Positions 17,694-26,319 of a DNA stretch of 64,000 bases are shown here, in pieces; position 1 is the stretch's first letter, and every line of letters starts with the position of its first letter. The notes below the pieces were generated by a model. The model saw only the letters and a list, made by a program, of their open reading frames with translations. It was not told the DNA's origin and ran no database searches. Origin of the DNA: Thermovibrio guaymasensis (lineage in GTDB: Bacteria > Aquificota > Aquificia > Desulfurobacteriales > Desulfurobacteriaceae); the NCBI RefSeq assembly GCF_003633715.1, contig NZ_RBIE01000001.1, forward strand, positions 124,001 to 188,000. The letters are read 5' to 3'. The position numbers and the translations under genes are program-made.

Positions 17694-18809
17694 TTAGCCG
17701 TTTTTGTGGGAGTTTGTTAGTTTCTTGAGGAGCTCTGCAGCTACCTCCTTACCTCCAAGGCCGAATGCAAGGGCAAAGGCCAAACCTACTCCAAGTGAGA
17801 GTGAGAGGACGACGATTTCAATTACCTGAGGTGAAACTCCGACAAATGGTAATGCTATAAATACTGAAGCTGTGATGAAGGCGTATTTAATTACTTTTCC
17901 TATTGTTTCATTTTCAGTTCTTTTCTCTATTAAGTTTCCAAGGTAAGCTCCGGCAAAGAGAATTGCTGATGCAACAACAAGCTTAAACGCAATTACCGTG
18001 AACTGGTTGGTTAGTTGATATAGAGCTTCTGCCTCAAGGTAGTGAAATGCCTGGTCAAGTCCAAGGAGAACTGCAAAAGTTAAGATTAGATACCTTACCA
18101 GCTCCTTAAACTTCACTTTGTCTGAAGAAATTCCTACTTCCTTTGCAATTTCATCAATGTTGAGCTCGTCAACTACCTTTGCAGTAATTCCAGCTACTAC
18201 TTTTCCCACGTAGAAGATTATTCCAAATACAACAGCGGCGGCCACAATTCTCGGTATTGCATTAAGAATCATAGTTAACATTGATGTGGCCGGTTCAGTT
18301 ATAGCCTCAATTTGTAGGGCATTAAGGGCCGCAATTACCACGAACAGCAGGATGAAGAGGTAAACGATGTTACCTACCGCTCCTCCTAAGTCTTCAATTC
18401 CGTACTTCTTGAAGTAGTTTTCAATCTGGAGGGTTTCAAGGAGTGAGTTTGTAAATTCCCTTGCTACTTTAGCAAAGAAGATCCCGACTACCAGTATTAC
18501 CGTAGCTCCAATGAGGTTGGGCAGGTATTCTGCAACTTTGTTAATTAAGTCAATAAAGGGCTGTGTAACGTACTTGAGGCCGATGACTTCAAGGACTGCT
18601 ATTGTCGTAACCAGAATAACGAAGTAGTAGGTTAGTTTTCCTGCACTTTCCGGAAGCCCCTCCTGTTTTTTCAGTACTTCTATACTTCCGGTGATTCTCT
18701 CAACGACTTTCTTGCTTGCCAGGGCAATCAGCCAACCAACTACTGCTATTATTACTGCCTTAAGGGCGGTTGCCCCGTACTGAATCAGTACAGCGGTTGG
18801 AAGTTCCAT
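17694..18809 (-). CDS. MscS-type transmembrane-helix-repeat protein
   Basis: Integral membrane protein with roughly eight hydrophobic helices and the conserved TM-helix repeat found in proteins annotated as mechanosensitive-channel-like. Two repeated units, YLPNLIGATVILVVGIFFAK and AIPRIVAAAVVFGIIFYVGK, are recognisable. The usual MscS beta domain is absent, so gating cannot be assumed. The ATG at 18809 is chosen over 18824 because GGAGGAAAAG precedes it. Function is inferred from fold only. Confidence 0.8.
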   Translation of the reverse strand: MELPTAVLIQYGATALKAVIIAVVGWLIALASKKVVERITGSIEVLKKQEGLPESAGKLTYYFVILVTTIAVLEVIGLKYVTQPFIDLINKVAEYLPNLIGATVILVVGIFFAKVAREFTNSLLETLQIENYFKKYGIEDLGGAVGNIVYLFILLFVVIAALNALQIEAITEPATSMLTMILNAIPRIVAAAVVFGIIFYVGKVVAGITAKVVDELNIDEIAKEVGISSDKVKFKELVRYLILTFAVLLGLDQAFHYLEAEALYQLTNQFTVIAFKLVVASAILFAGAYLGNLIEKRTENETIGKVIKYAFITASVFIALPFVGVSPQVIEIVVLSLSLGVGLAFALAFGLGGKEVAAELLKKLTNSHKNG

Positions 18810-18839
18810 CTTTTCCTCCTCCATAATTATTCTCTTTTG

Positions 18840-18855
18840 GTCATAAATTTATGAC
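18840..18855. promoter_or_regulatory. 16-base perfect palindrome, operator candidate
   Basis: GTCATAAATTTATGAC is fully self-complementary and sits directly upstream of the topA -35 and 30 bases upstream of the divergent MscS-type gene. Position and symmetry suit a dimeric regulator. No regulator is identified. Confidence 0.4.
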
Positions 18856-18856
18856 T

Positions 18857-18885
18857 TTGACTTGAAAAAGCACTTCAACTAGATT
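18857..18885 (+). promoter_or_regulatory. sigma70-type promoter for topA
   Basis: TTGACT, a 17-base spacer and TAGATT. The predicted start is near 18892, about 24 bases before the topA ATG. Confidence 0.55.
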
Positions 18886-18915
18886 GTTAAGGGTAATTTA
18901 AAGAGAGAGGTTGGT

Positions 18916-21003
18916 ATGGGAAAGAAGCTCCTGATAGTGGAGTCTCCTGCAAAGGCAAAGACTATTCAGAAGTATTTAGGTAAGGATTTTGTAGTAAAGG
19001 CCTCAATGGGCCACGTGATTGACCTTCCGGAAAAGGAGTTTGGAGTTGATATAGAGAAAGATTTTAAACCTAAGTACGTAACTATTAAAGGAAAGGCTAA
19101 AGTTTTAAAGGAAATTAAAGAAGCGGCTAAGAAGAGCGATGAAGTTTACCTTGCAACCGACCCCGACAGGGAAGGAGAGGCAATAAGCTGGCACATAGCA
19201 AATGCCCTAAAGAGGATAAAAAAAGATAAGGTCTATAGAGTAAGGTTTAACGAGATTACCAAAAGAGCAATAGCTGAAGCGGTTAAGAATCCAGATAAGA
19301 TTGATGAGAATAAAGTTTACGCCCAGCAGGCAAGGAGAATCCTAGATAGGATTGTCGGGTATACGATTTCTCCTTTGCTTTCAAAGAGGTTTAAGAGAGC
19401 TCTCTCCGCCGGAAGGGTTCAGTCTGTAGCTCTAAGGTTAATCTGTGACAGGGAAGAGGAAATTAAGAACTTCGTTAAGAAGGAGTACTGGACTGTTGAG
19501 GCTCTCCTTAGGAAGGGAGATAAGGAGTTTGGAGCCAAGGCAGTTGCCGTTGACGGCAAGAAACTGGGTAAGTTTGATATTCCAAATAGAGAAAAGGCTA
19601 ATGAAATAGTAAGTAGAACCATCGGAAAACCCTTTAAAGTTGTAAAGGTAGAGAGGAAGGAGAGAAGGAGGAAACCTCCTGCTCCGTTTATAACTTCAAC
19701 CCTCCAGCAGGAGGCCTCCAAGAGGTTTGGCTTTCCTGCTAAGTTAACGATGCAGATAGCTCAGCAGCTGTACGAAGGTATAGACTTAGGTAATGAGAGA
19801 GTCGGTCTTATTACCTATATGAGGACAGACTCAACCAGGGTTTCTGAAGAGGCCGTTAAGGAGGTCAGGAAGTTTATCTCTGAAGAACTTGGGAAGGAGT
19901 ACCTTCCTTCAAAGGCTAGAAATTATGAGGGTAAAACTCCAAAGAGCGCTCAGGATGCTCACGAAGCAATAAGGCCTACTTCCGTTTTTAGGACTCCAGA
20001 GAGCGTTAAGAAGTACCTTACTCCGGAGCAGTATAAGCTCTACGACCTGATATGGAGAAGGTTTGTCGCTTCCCAGATGAGGGATGCCGTCTTTAACACC
20101 GTATCCGCCGATATAGATGCCGGGGGGGTTACCTTCAGGGCAACAGGTTCAACTCTAAAGGAAGAGGGTTTCTTGAAGGTCTACCCCGTTGAAGTTGAGG
20201 AGAAGTTACTTCCCGACTTGAAGGAAGGGGAAGAAGTTGAAGTAAAGGAGGTAAAAGGAGTTCAGCACTTTACAGAGCCTCCTCCCCGCTATACTGAGGG
20301 AACTCTAGTTAAGGCCCTTGAGGAGGAAGGAGTTGGAAGGCCTTCAACCTACGCAACTATCATCTCAAACATAATTCAGAGGGGTTACGTAGAGAAGGAA
20401 AAACAGAGGTTAAAACCTACTGAACTTGGCCAGTTTATAAACTCCCTCTTGAAGAAGCTCTTTCCCAAAATAGTTGACGTTAAGTTTACAGCTTCCGTGG
20501 AGGAAGAGCTTGATAAGATTGAGGAGGGGAAGAAAGACTGGAAGGAGCTCTTAAAGGAGTTCTACTTCGGGGAGTTTAAAGGTCTCCTTGAAAATGCAGA
20601 GAGAGAGCTTAAGGGAATGAGGGGTGAGGAAGTTGGCAGGGAGTGCCCAGAGTGTGGAGCTCCCCTTCTGAAGGTTCACGGCCGCTACGGAACTTTTATA
20701 GCCTGCTCAAACTACCCGAAGTGTAAATACAAGGAGAGTTTAAAGGAAGATGAGAAAGTCGGTAGGGAGTGTCCAGAGTGTGGAGGGGAGCTTGTTATAA
20801 AGAGGGGTAAGTTTGGCAGATTCATCGCCTGTTCAAACTATCCGAAGTGTAAGTATACAGAGCCTTTAACCTTTGGAAAGTGTCCAAAGTGTGGAGAAGG
20901 TGATATAGTTGAAAGGAAGAGTAAGAAGGGGAAGGTTTTTTACGGGTGCAGTCGCTATCCCGATTGTGATTTCGTTTCAAGTAAACCTCCTAAAGGAGTT
21001 TAG
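18916..21003 (+). CDS. topA: DNA topoisomerase I
   Basis: Type IA topoisomerase that relaxes negative supercoils. Toprim begins at KLLIVESPAKAKTI, with DPDREGEAISWHIA for Mg binding. The active-site Tyr301 is in GLITYMRTDSTRVS. The DAHEAIRPTS segment follows. Three C-terminal zinc fingers lie from about residue 577 to the end: two nearly identical CPECG...CSNYPKCKY copies and a third CPKCG...CSRYPDCDF. Length 695 aa is usual. Confidence 0.97.
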   Translation: MGKKLLIVESPAKAKTIQKYLGKDFVVKASMGHVIDLPEKEFGVDIEKDFKPKYVTIKGKAKVLKEIKEAAKKSDEVYLATDPDREGEAISWHIANALKRIKKDKVYRVRFNEITKRAIAEAVKNPDKIDENKVYAQQARRILDRIVGYTISPLLSKRFKRALSAGRVQSVALRLICDREEEIKNFVKKEYWTVEALLRKGDKEFGAKAVAVDGKKLGKFDIPNREKANEIVSRTIGKPFKVVKVERKERRRKPPAPFITSTLQQEASKRFGFPAKLTMQIAQQLYEGIDLGNERVGLITYMRTDSTRVSEEAVKEVRKFISEELGKEYLPSKARNYEGKTPKSAQDAHEAIRPTSVFRTPESVKKYLTPEQYKLYDLIWRRFVASQMRDAVFNTVSADIDAGGVTFRATGSTLKEEGFLKVYPVEVEEKLLPDLKEGEEVEVKEVKGVQHFTEPPPRYTEGTLVKALEEEGVGRPSTYATIISNIIQRGYVEKEKQRLKPTELGQFINSLLKKLFPKIVDVKFTASVEEELDKIEEGKKDWKELLKEFYFGEFKGLLENAERELKGMRGEEVGRECPECGAPLLKVHGRYGTFIACSNYPKCKYKESLKEDEKVGRECPECGGELVIKRGKFGRFIACSNYPKCKYTEPLTFGKCPKCGEGDIVERKSKKGKVFYGCSRYPDCDFVSSKPPKGV

Positions 21004-21005
21004 AT

Positions 21006-21488
21006 GTGAGAGTAGCGGTCGTTTCAGACAGTCACGATAACCTTTTAAAAGTTAAGGAGTTCATCAGCTGGGTTAACTCCAACAGCGTAGACTTGGTCAT
21101 TCACTGTGGAGATTTTGTTTCTCCCTTTACGGTTAAGCTTTTGACTTCAGATCTAAAGTGCGATTTTATTGGGGTTTTCGGGAATAACGACGGGGAGATT
21201 ACCGGCCTTCTTACCGTTTCTGGTGGTGTTATTGAAAAACCACCGGTTGCCAAAGTTATTGATGGGCAAAGAGTTGCTATAATGCACGAACCTTTGTTCG
21301 TTGAGAGCTTGGCAAAGTCCGGAGACTTTGACTTTGTCCTTTACGGCCACACCCATCAGGTTGATATGAGAGTCGTAAACGGGTGTCAAGTTTTAAATCC
21401 GGGGGAGCTCTGCGGCTACCTAACGGGGAAGAGCTCTTTTGCTATACTGGACACTGCTGAACTTACAGTGGAGATAGTATGGCTATGA
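21006..21488 (+). CDS. YfcE/MJ0936-type metallophosphodiesterase
   Basis: Small calcineurin-like phosphoesterase. Metal-binding motifs are visible: VSDSHDN, VIHCGDF, GVFGNND, IMHE and LYGHTHQ. The family hydrolyses phosphodiesters in vitro, with cellular substrate unknown. GTG start three bases after the topA stop. The end overlaps the next ORF by ten bases. Confidence 0.9.
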   Translation: MRVAVVSDSHDNLLKVKEFISWVNSNSVDLVIHCGDFVSPFTVKLLTSDLKCDFIGVFGNNDGEITGLLTVSGGVIEKPPVAKVIDGQRVAIMHEPLFVESLAKSGDFDFVLYGHTHQVDMRVVNGCQVLNPGELCGYLTGKSSFAILDTAELTVEIVWL

Positions 21489-22123
21489 ATCCGGTTAAGG
21501 TTATTGAGAAGTTCTTACTAAAGGAGTGTGTTAGTAAAGAAGAGAGTAGCAGTTACGATTCCTGCATAGTCTGTTCTTCAAGTGTAGTGTGGAGAATCTC
21601 CTCCCTCTTTCCCGAAAGTTACATAGTTTCAAACGGGGCAGCCCAGGTCTTTCCGAACCTATCAACCGTTTACTACGCAGTTAAGGACCTTAAAGTTCCT
21701 CTTATAGCTATAGTCGGCTCAACCTCAACTCCGCTGGAGAGGTTCGTTGAGATAAACCTTCAGAGCGCAGAGTTTGAGTTTAAACTTCTAAAGAAAACTT
21801 ACGAGGAGAATGCAGAAATTCTCCTTACGATGTATGAGGATAAAAGGCTCTTTAATGCAGCCCTCATGGAGCTCAATATTGATGCACAGATAGGAAAACT
21901 CCTCTCTCTATCTGATATTTCAGAACTAGTTGAGAGGGGAGAGCTTGCAGTTTGCGGTTTAATCTTTGACGAACTCCTTATTTACGGTGATAGACCCAAC
22001 TTCTACCTAATAAACTTTAACGGCGTAAGGGATCCTGATGAGATAAGGAACCACGACCTCCTTTTAGAGATTCCAGAGTCAGTTAGGAAGACAAAGGTTA
22101 AAAGGGTTCACGTTCAGTTTTAA
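21479..22123 (+). CDS. beta-carbonic-anhydrase-like protein lacking zinc ligands
   Basis: Unrecognised by motif at first sight, but its order of elements recalls beta-carbonic anhydrases. CIVCSSSVVWR stands where the CxDxR motif would be. IVSNGAAQVFPNLSTVYYAVKDLKVPLIAIVGST stands for the NAGN...SL.YAV.LGV..I.V.GH region (cited only as IVSNGAAQVF and YYAVKDLKVPLIAIVGST). ERGELAVCGLIFDELLIYG resembles the C-terminal strand pair. The His-x2-Cys zinc pair is replaced by GSTSTP. Catalysis is therefore unlikely. A GGAG site precedes ATG. It overlaps the dsbC-like gene convergently by 26 bases. Confidence 0.55.
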   Translation: MAMNPVKVIEKFLLKECVSKEESSSYDSCIVCSSSVVWRISSLFPESYIVSNGAAQVFPNLSTVYYAVKDLKVPLIAIVGSTSTPLERFVEINLQSAEFEFKLLKKTYEENAEILLTMYEDKRLFNAALMELNIDAQIGKLLSLSDISELVERGELAVCGLIFDELLIYGDRPNFYLINFNGVRDPDEIRNHDLLLEIPESVRKTKVKRVHVQF

Positions 22124-22772
22124 CCTCTTCCATAAGTTCCTTTACTCCGACGATAACTCTTCCGTCTGGGAGAATGAAAGTTGGAGTTGCAGTTATCCCG
22201 TACTTTTTAAGAATTCCTTGAACAGTCCAGACCTTTAGCTTTCCCCTATCGCAGACTTTTATCCCTCTCTCTTCCTTAAAGAAGTCCTTTAAGTTCTTAT
22301 TTCTGCAGTAAGCGTCAACTGCAGCTTCAAACTCCTCTTTTTCAAAGCCTACCGGGACAAATAGTAGTGTGAATCTCCTTGCCAGTTTCCTTATCTTATC
22401 CTTGTTCTCTGTGCAGGCCCTACATTTTGGGTTTGTTAGGACTATTAAAGGCTCTCCTTTACCTATTTTGAAGAGAGCTCTCTCCATTAACTTCCTTCTA
22501 TCCTTTTCCTTCATTACTAGCTGGGGTACTTTAATGAGGATTCCCTCTATTATCCACTTTCCGTCATCAGATAGGAAAAAGGTATCTCCACTTTCAGTTT
22601 TAACTTGGCAGGCTTTAAACTGGGGAAGGGGAGTTACCTGGGTAACTACAGTTATTGTTTGGGTTACCCGGCTCAAAATTAGTGATGCCTCCTGGGGGGA
22701 AGGGCATTTCCCGTAGGCAGTTGAAAGGAAGAGTGAAGGGAGTATTATTCCCAGTAAATCTTTTTTTCTCAT
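22098..22772 (-). CDS. periplasmic DsbC-like thiol:disulfide protein
   Basis: Exported thioredoxin-fold protein, probably a disulfide isomerase or reductase. A signal peptide covers residues 1-20 (ends AYGKC). An N-terminal dimerisation-like region follows. The redox motif CRAC is in VLTNPKCRACTENKDKI, and the cis-proline segment is TATPTFILPDGR. Two additional Cys (AYCRNK, IKVCDRG) lie between, as in DsbC/DsbG. About 224 aa is normal for this group. Confidence 0.82.
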   Translation of the reverse strand: MRKKDLLGIILPSLFLSTAYGKCPSPQEASLILSRVTQTITVVTQVTPLPQFKACQVKTESGDTFFLSDDGKWIIEGILIKVPQLVMKEKDRRKLMERALFKIGKGEPLIVLTNPKCRACTENKDKIRKLARRFTLLFVPVGFEKEEFEAAVDAYCRNKNLKDFFKEERGIKVCDRGKLKVWTVQGILKKYGITATPTFILPDGRVIVGVKELMEEVKTEREPF

Positions 22773-22800
22773 AGTTTTAATTTTACCAGTTGGAGGAAGT

Positions 22801-23283
22801 TTGGATAAAGAGAGGATTGAAGAAATTGAGAAGGAGCTCCAGGCACTCCAGGAGTCGGTAGTTCAGATTAGGGAGGACTTAAAGGGAAAGAGGGAGGGCT
22901 TTCGCTTTAGCGACTTTATTCAGGAGGTTATGGGAGCGACCCTCCTTGCCTTCCCCTTTGCTGCAAACGCCGATATATGGGAGCTCTCTAAAAAGATCTC
23001 CTTCCTCCACGTGGTTTTAATTTTAATTCTCATAACGGCTGGTCTTTTCTTTGCAATCAAGTACTCTAACTTGGGAAACTTCAAGGTTCAGCAGGTGGCC
23101 GGTTTCCTACCTCTGAGGCTCATTACGATTCTTTCAATATCCCTTTTTGTTTCAGCCCTTTCCCTCCTAGTTCTCGGTGTTTACCCTTCAATAGTTGATA
23201 ACTTAGGTTGGTTCTTTAAGGCGACCGTCTTGATAACCCTCTTTTCGGTCATGGGAAGTTTCGGCCTTGATGCTGCAAAGTGA
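22801..23283 (+). CDS. DUF2391-type integral membrane protein
   Basis: 160 aa, with a coiled-coil-like N-terminus (IEEIEKELQALQESVVQIRE) and then the segment FIQEVMGATLLAFPFAA. Four hydrophobic helices follow. This matches the family described as TIGR02587/DUF2391, of unknown function. TTG start with GGAGGAAG upstream. It ends in TGA just before fabG. Confidence 0.75.
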   Translation: MDKERIEEIEKELQALQESVVQIREDLKGKREGFRFSDFIQEVMGATLLAFPFAANADIWELSKKISFLHVVLILILITAGLFFAIKYSNLGNFKVQQVAGFLPLRLITILSISLFVSALSLLVLGVYPSIVDNLGWFFKATVLITLFSVMGSFGLDAAK

Positions 23284-23312
23284 TAAACTTATTTAAAAAA
23301 GGAGGTTCTTTG

Positions 23313-24041
23313 ATGTTTGAGGAGCTAAAGGGAGCGGTTGTTTTAGTAACCGGAGGAACGAGGGGAATAGGGAAAGCAATTGCCCAGAGGTTCAGCGAAG
23401 TTGGGGCTACGGTTTACATAACCGGAACGAATCAGGAGAGAACCCTTCAGGTTGCATCTGAACTTGGTGTGAATGGCTTTAAAATGGACGTTACCGATAG
23501 GGAAGAAGTTAAAAAGGTCGTTTTTGAAATCCTTGAGAAGGAAGGGAAGATAGACATTCTCGTTAACAACGCAGGGATTACGAGGGATACCCTTTTTATA
23601 AGAATGAAGGATGAGGACTGGGACAAGGTTATTGATACAAACCTGAACGGAGTCTACAACGTAACTAGGGCTGTTGTCCCTTACATGGTTAAGAAGAGGA
23701 AAGGGGTTATTATAAATATCTCTTCCGTTGTTGGCTTTACGGGAAACGTCGGGCAGGTCAACTACTCTGCCACAAAGTCAGCCCTTATTGGTTTTACGAA
23801 GTCCTTGGCTAAAGAGCTTGGAGGAAGGGGTATTAGGGTAAACGCTGTAGCTCCCGGTTACATAACTACTGATATGACGAAGGCTATTCCTGAAAAGGTT
23901 AAGTCTGAGCTCCTTAAGTCAATTCCTTTGAGGAGGGAAGGAGAGCCTAGGGAAGTTGCAGATGTAGTCCTCTTTCTATCCTCAAATATGGCTTCTTATA
24001 TTACCGGTACAACGCTCCACGTTAACGGTGGACTTTTTTAA
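23313..24041 (+). CDS. fabG: 3-oxoacyl-ACP reductase FabG
   Basis: NADPH-dependent reduction of 3-oxoacyl-ACP in fatty-acid elongation. Nucleotide-binding TGGTRGIG, the NNAG motif (LVNNAGITRD), catalytic Ser in INISSVVG and the YSATK motif (Tyr-x3-Lys) are all present. The C-terminus HVNGGLF is typical. The ATG at 23313 is chosen over an upstream in-frame start because AAGGAGG lies eight bases before it. 242 aa. acpP follows. Confidence 0.96.
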   Translation: MFEELKGAVVLVTGGTRGIGKAIAQRFSEVGATVYITGTNQERTLQVASELGVNGFKMDVTDREEVKKVVFEILEKEGKIDILVNNAGITRDTLFIRMKDEDWDKVIDTNLNGVYNVTRAVVPYMVKKRKGVIINISSVVGFTGNVGQVNYSATKSALIGFTKSLAKELGGRGIRVNAVAPGYITTDMTKAIPEKVKSELLKSIPLRREGEPREVADVVLFLSSNMASYITGTTLHVNGGLF

Positions 24042-24056
24042 CTCTTTTCTTATAAT
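24029..24056 (+). promoter_or_regulatory. promoter candidate for acpP
   Basis: TGGACT, a 16-base spacer and a perfect TATAAT, overlapping the fabG 3' end. It would give acpP its own strong transcript, as expected for an abundant protein. Confidence 0.45.
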
Positions 24057-24088
24057 TCCAGACTGATAAAATCTTAGGGAGGTTAAGG

Positions 24089-24322
24089 ATGGAAAACATT
24101 GAACAGAAAGTAAAGGAGATTGTAGCAGATAGACTCGGCGTTGACCCTGACGAAGTTACACCTGAGGCTTCATTTATTGAGGACCTTGGAGCCGATTCCC
24201 TTGATACAGTTGAGCTAGTTATGGCTCTTGAGGAAGAGTTTGGAATTGAGATTCCAGATGAGGATGCCGAGAAGATACAGACGGTAGGAGATGCGATAGA
24301 GTACATCCAGAAGCACCTCTAA
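24089..24322 (+). CDS. acpP: acyl carrier protein
   Basis: Carries growing acyl chains on 4'-phosphopantetheine attached to Ser37 in [19 protein letters not shown]. 77 aa and strongly acidic, as usual. The modifying enzyme AcpS is encoded about 0.5 kb downstream on the other strand. A strong terminator follows. Confidence 0.98.
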   Translation: MENIEQKVKEIVADRLGVDPDEVTPEASFIEDLGADSLDTVELVMALEEEFGIEIPDEDAEKIQTVGDAIEYIQKHL

Positions 24323-24346
24323 ACCGATAATATCCCTTTGCTTTTA

Positions 24347-24373
24347 AAAGCCCCCTTTAAAGGGGGCTTTTTT
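24347..24373 (+). terminator. rho-independent terminator of acpP
   Basis: AAAGCCCCCTTT/AAAGGGGGCTTT is a perfect inverted repeat followed by a T-run (TTTTTTA). It is symmetrical, but the downstream T-run marks the plus strand. Confidence 0.9.
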
Positions 24374-24446
24374 ATTTGACTTTTGTCACTTTCTTTTTTT
24401 TTATTTTCCTATATCTTGAGCTATAGATAATTCTTTTGGAGGAGTA

Positions 24447-24869
24447 ATGGCTTTAATTGAGAAGAGAGTTTTGCCTTTAGTTGACTATCCGGGTATGAAC
24501 CGGGTACACAAGAGGGAACTTGACTACTTGAATAACCTTTACGATGCAATCGTTTCTGGAGAAGACGATAGAAAGGTTGATGAGCTGCTTGATGAGTTTT
24601 TAAGTGATGTGAAGAATCACTTTTCATACGAAGAAGACCTGATGAGGAAGAGCCACTTTTTCGCCTACCCTTGCCATTCAGGGGAACACGAGAGGGTTTT
24701 AAGGGAGCTTAAGGATGTTAAGAGGCGCTGGAGAGAGAGTAGGGATAGGGAGTTCCTGAAGAAGTACTTTGAGGAGACTTTTAAAGACTGGATTGTAGAG
24801 CACATACAAACTATGGATACTGTAACTGCCCAGTGGTTAAACAGGGTAATGTCTGGTTTCCTCTACTAA
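24447..24869 (+). CDS. hemerythrin-domain protein
   Basis: Four-helix di-iron protein that binds O2 or senses redox state. Candidate iron ligands in order are His in NRVHKREL, His and Glu in KNHFSYEEDLM, the two His of HSGEHERVL, and His/Asp in VEHIQTMD. This is the full bacteriohemerythrin set. 140 aa, single domain. GGAGGAG precedes the ATG. In an anaerobe an oxygen-scavenging or sensing role is plausible. It overlaps acpS convergently by 33 bases. Confidence 0.88.
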   Translation: MALIEKRVLPLVDYPGMNRVHKRELDYLNNLYDAIVSGEDDRKVDELLDEFLSDVKNHFSYEEDLMRKSHFFAYPCHSGEHERVLRELKDVKRRWRESRDREFLKKYFEETFKDWIVEHIQTMDTVTAQWLNRVMSGFLY

Positions 24870-25214
24870 ATTGACAACGGCAACTGCGTAATCTCTCTCG
24901 TGGGATATGGAGAAAAGGAGCTTCAGCCCCCTGCCTTTTAAACCTTCTACCTCAACCTTAAGCTCCTTTCCTCCCCCAAGAACTTTTACTCTTGAAATTG
25001 AGGTTCTTAATCCGGCTTGAGATAGGGCTTTAACTGTTGCTTCTTTAAGTGCAAACCTAGCTGCTAAGCACCCTTGGAGCTCCCCCCTCCTCTTCTTAAA
25101 GCAGTAATCAACCCCTTCGGGAAAGACCTTCTTTATTAGTCTTTCTCCGTACTTTCTGTGGAGCTCCTCAAACCTCTTAACGGAAACTATGTCAACTCCT
25201 ACTGCAAGTAGCAT
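24837..25214 (-). CDS. acpS: holo-ACP synthase
   Basis: Transfers 4'-phosphopantetheine from CoA to the ACP serine. It begins GVDIVSVKRFEEL with the Mg-binding Asp, has CLAARFALKEATVKAL, and ends ISHERDYAVAVVNLV. At 125 aa it is a typical trimeric AcpS subunit. Two bases separate it from pdxJ, the usual pdxJ-acpS pair. Confidence 0.95.
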   Translation of the reverse strand: MLLAVGVDIVSVKRFEELHRKYGERLIKKVFPEGVDYCFKKRRGELQGCLAARFALKEATVKALSQAGLRTSISRVKVLGGGKELKVEVEGLKGRGLKLLFSISHERDYAVAVVNLVEETRHYPV

Positions 25215-25216
25215 CT

Positions 25217-25951
25217 TTACCCGTTGATTAGCTTTATCATCTTCTCAACTGCCTCTTTAAGTCCGAGGAGGATGGCGTTTGCAACTATTGAGTGGCCTAT
25301 GTTCAGCTCCTCTATTTCTGGAATTTCTGCGACTTTCCTCACGTTCTTGTAGGTCAATCCGTGGCCTGCGTAAACTTTTAACCCAACCTCTTTTGCCACC
25401 TTTGCGGCTCTTTTCAGTCTGTTGAGCTCCTTTTCAATTGCCTCTTCATCGTTCCTTGCAAAGGCCTCTGCGTATGCTCCCGTATGGAGCTCCACTGCAT
25501 CGGCTCCAACTTCCTTAGCGGCTCTAATTTGCTGGGGTTCGGGGTCTATAAAGATATTTACAGTTATTCCTGCTTCTTTCAGCTCCTTTACTGCCTGTTC
25601 AACTCTCTCTTTCTGGTTTACTACGTCAAGTCCCCCCTCAGTTGTAATTTCCTGCCTCTTCTCTGGTACTAGAGTTACCTGGTGAGGTTTGACCTCCTTT
25701 GCGATTTTTACCATCTCCTCTGTAACTGCCATTTCAAGGTTTACCCTGCTGTGTATTACTTCCTTTATCATCTTTAAGTCCCTTTCGTTTACGTGACGCC
25801 TGTCTTCCCTTACGTGGAGAGTTATCTGGTCGGCTCCGGCAAGGTCTGCTATCACTGCAGCGTGAACGGGGTCTGGTTCAAAAGTTCTTCTTGCGTTCCT
25901 GACGGTTGCAACGTGGTCTATGTTTACTCCTAGTCTGATTTTCCTCTTCAT
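25217..25951 (-). CDS. pdxJ: pyridoxine 5'-phosphate synthase
   Basis: Condenses 1-deoxyxylulose-5-phosphate with 3-amino-2-oxopropyl phosphate in the DXP-dependent vitamin B6 route. The N-terminal [17 protein letters not shown], the HVREDRRH segment, [19 protein letters not shown] and [11 protein letters not shown] are family signatures. 244 aa. GGAGG precedes the ATG. Presence of PdxJ implies the proteobacterial/Aquificota-type B6 route rather than PdxST. Confidence 0.97.
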   Translation of the reverse strand: MKRKIRLGVNIDHVATVRNARRTFEPDPVHAAVIADLAGADQITLHVREDRRHVNERDLKMIKEVIHSRVNLEMAVTEEMVKIAKEVKPHQVTLVPEKRQEITTEGGLDVVNQKERVEQAVKELKEAGITVNIFIDPEPQQIRAAKEVGADAVELHTGAYAEAFARNDEEAIEKELNRLKRAAKVAKEVGLKVYAGHGLTYKNVRKVAEIPEIEELNIGHSIVANAILLGLKEAVEKMIKLING

Positions 25952-25989
25952 CTAAGCCTCCTTTGAGGATATTAGTATAAAATTATCTC

Positions 25990-26319
25990 ATGATCCGTTC
26001 AGGTTTTACTCTAATTGAGGTTCTAGTTGCTGTTGCCGTTTTAGGTTTTTCCTTCGGAGCGTTTCTCGTTCTCTCCGGTAGAACCGTTCAATCAACGGAT
26101 GAACTTTTAAAAACTACTCTCTCAACGGTTGCAGCCCACAACTGTTTAAATGAAGCAGTTTACGGAGGGAAGAACTTTAACGGTAAGAGTGTGGAGCTCT
26201 ATAACTATAAAATCTCTATCTCTCAGGACTTTGAAGAACTAATGGGTTATAGAGTTGTAAAGCTGGGAGCAGGAACGGAAGATAGGGGAGTCCTCGTTGA
26301 GCTCTATGAGGTTAGGTAG
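25990..26319 (+). CDS. type II secretion/type IV pilus-like minor pseudopilin (GspI-like)
   Basis: Prepilin-type N-terminus: a short basic leader, then GFTLIEVLVAVAVLGFSFGA, cleaved before Phe by a prepilin peptidase and with Glu at +5. The remaining 80 residues are a small globular head. Size and order before a GspJ-like gene suggest GspI, but a type IV pilus minor pilin is equally possible. No secretion ATPase or secretin is in the window. Confidence 0.82.
   Translation: MIRSGFTLIEVLVAVAVLGFSFGAFLVLSGRTVQSTDELLKTTLSTVAAHNCLNEAVYGGKNFNGKSVELYNYKISISQDFEELMGYRVVKLGAGTEDRGVLVELYEVR

Noticed and set aside
20640-21000. Repeated zinc-finger coding segments in topA as DNA repeats
   Set aside because: These are normal tandem C-terminal zinc fingers of topoisomerase I.
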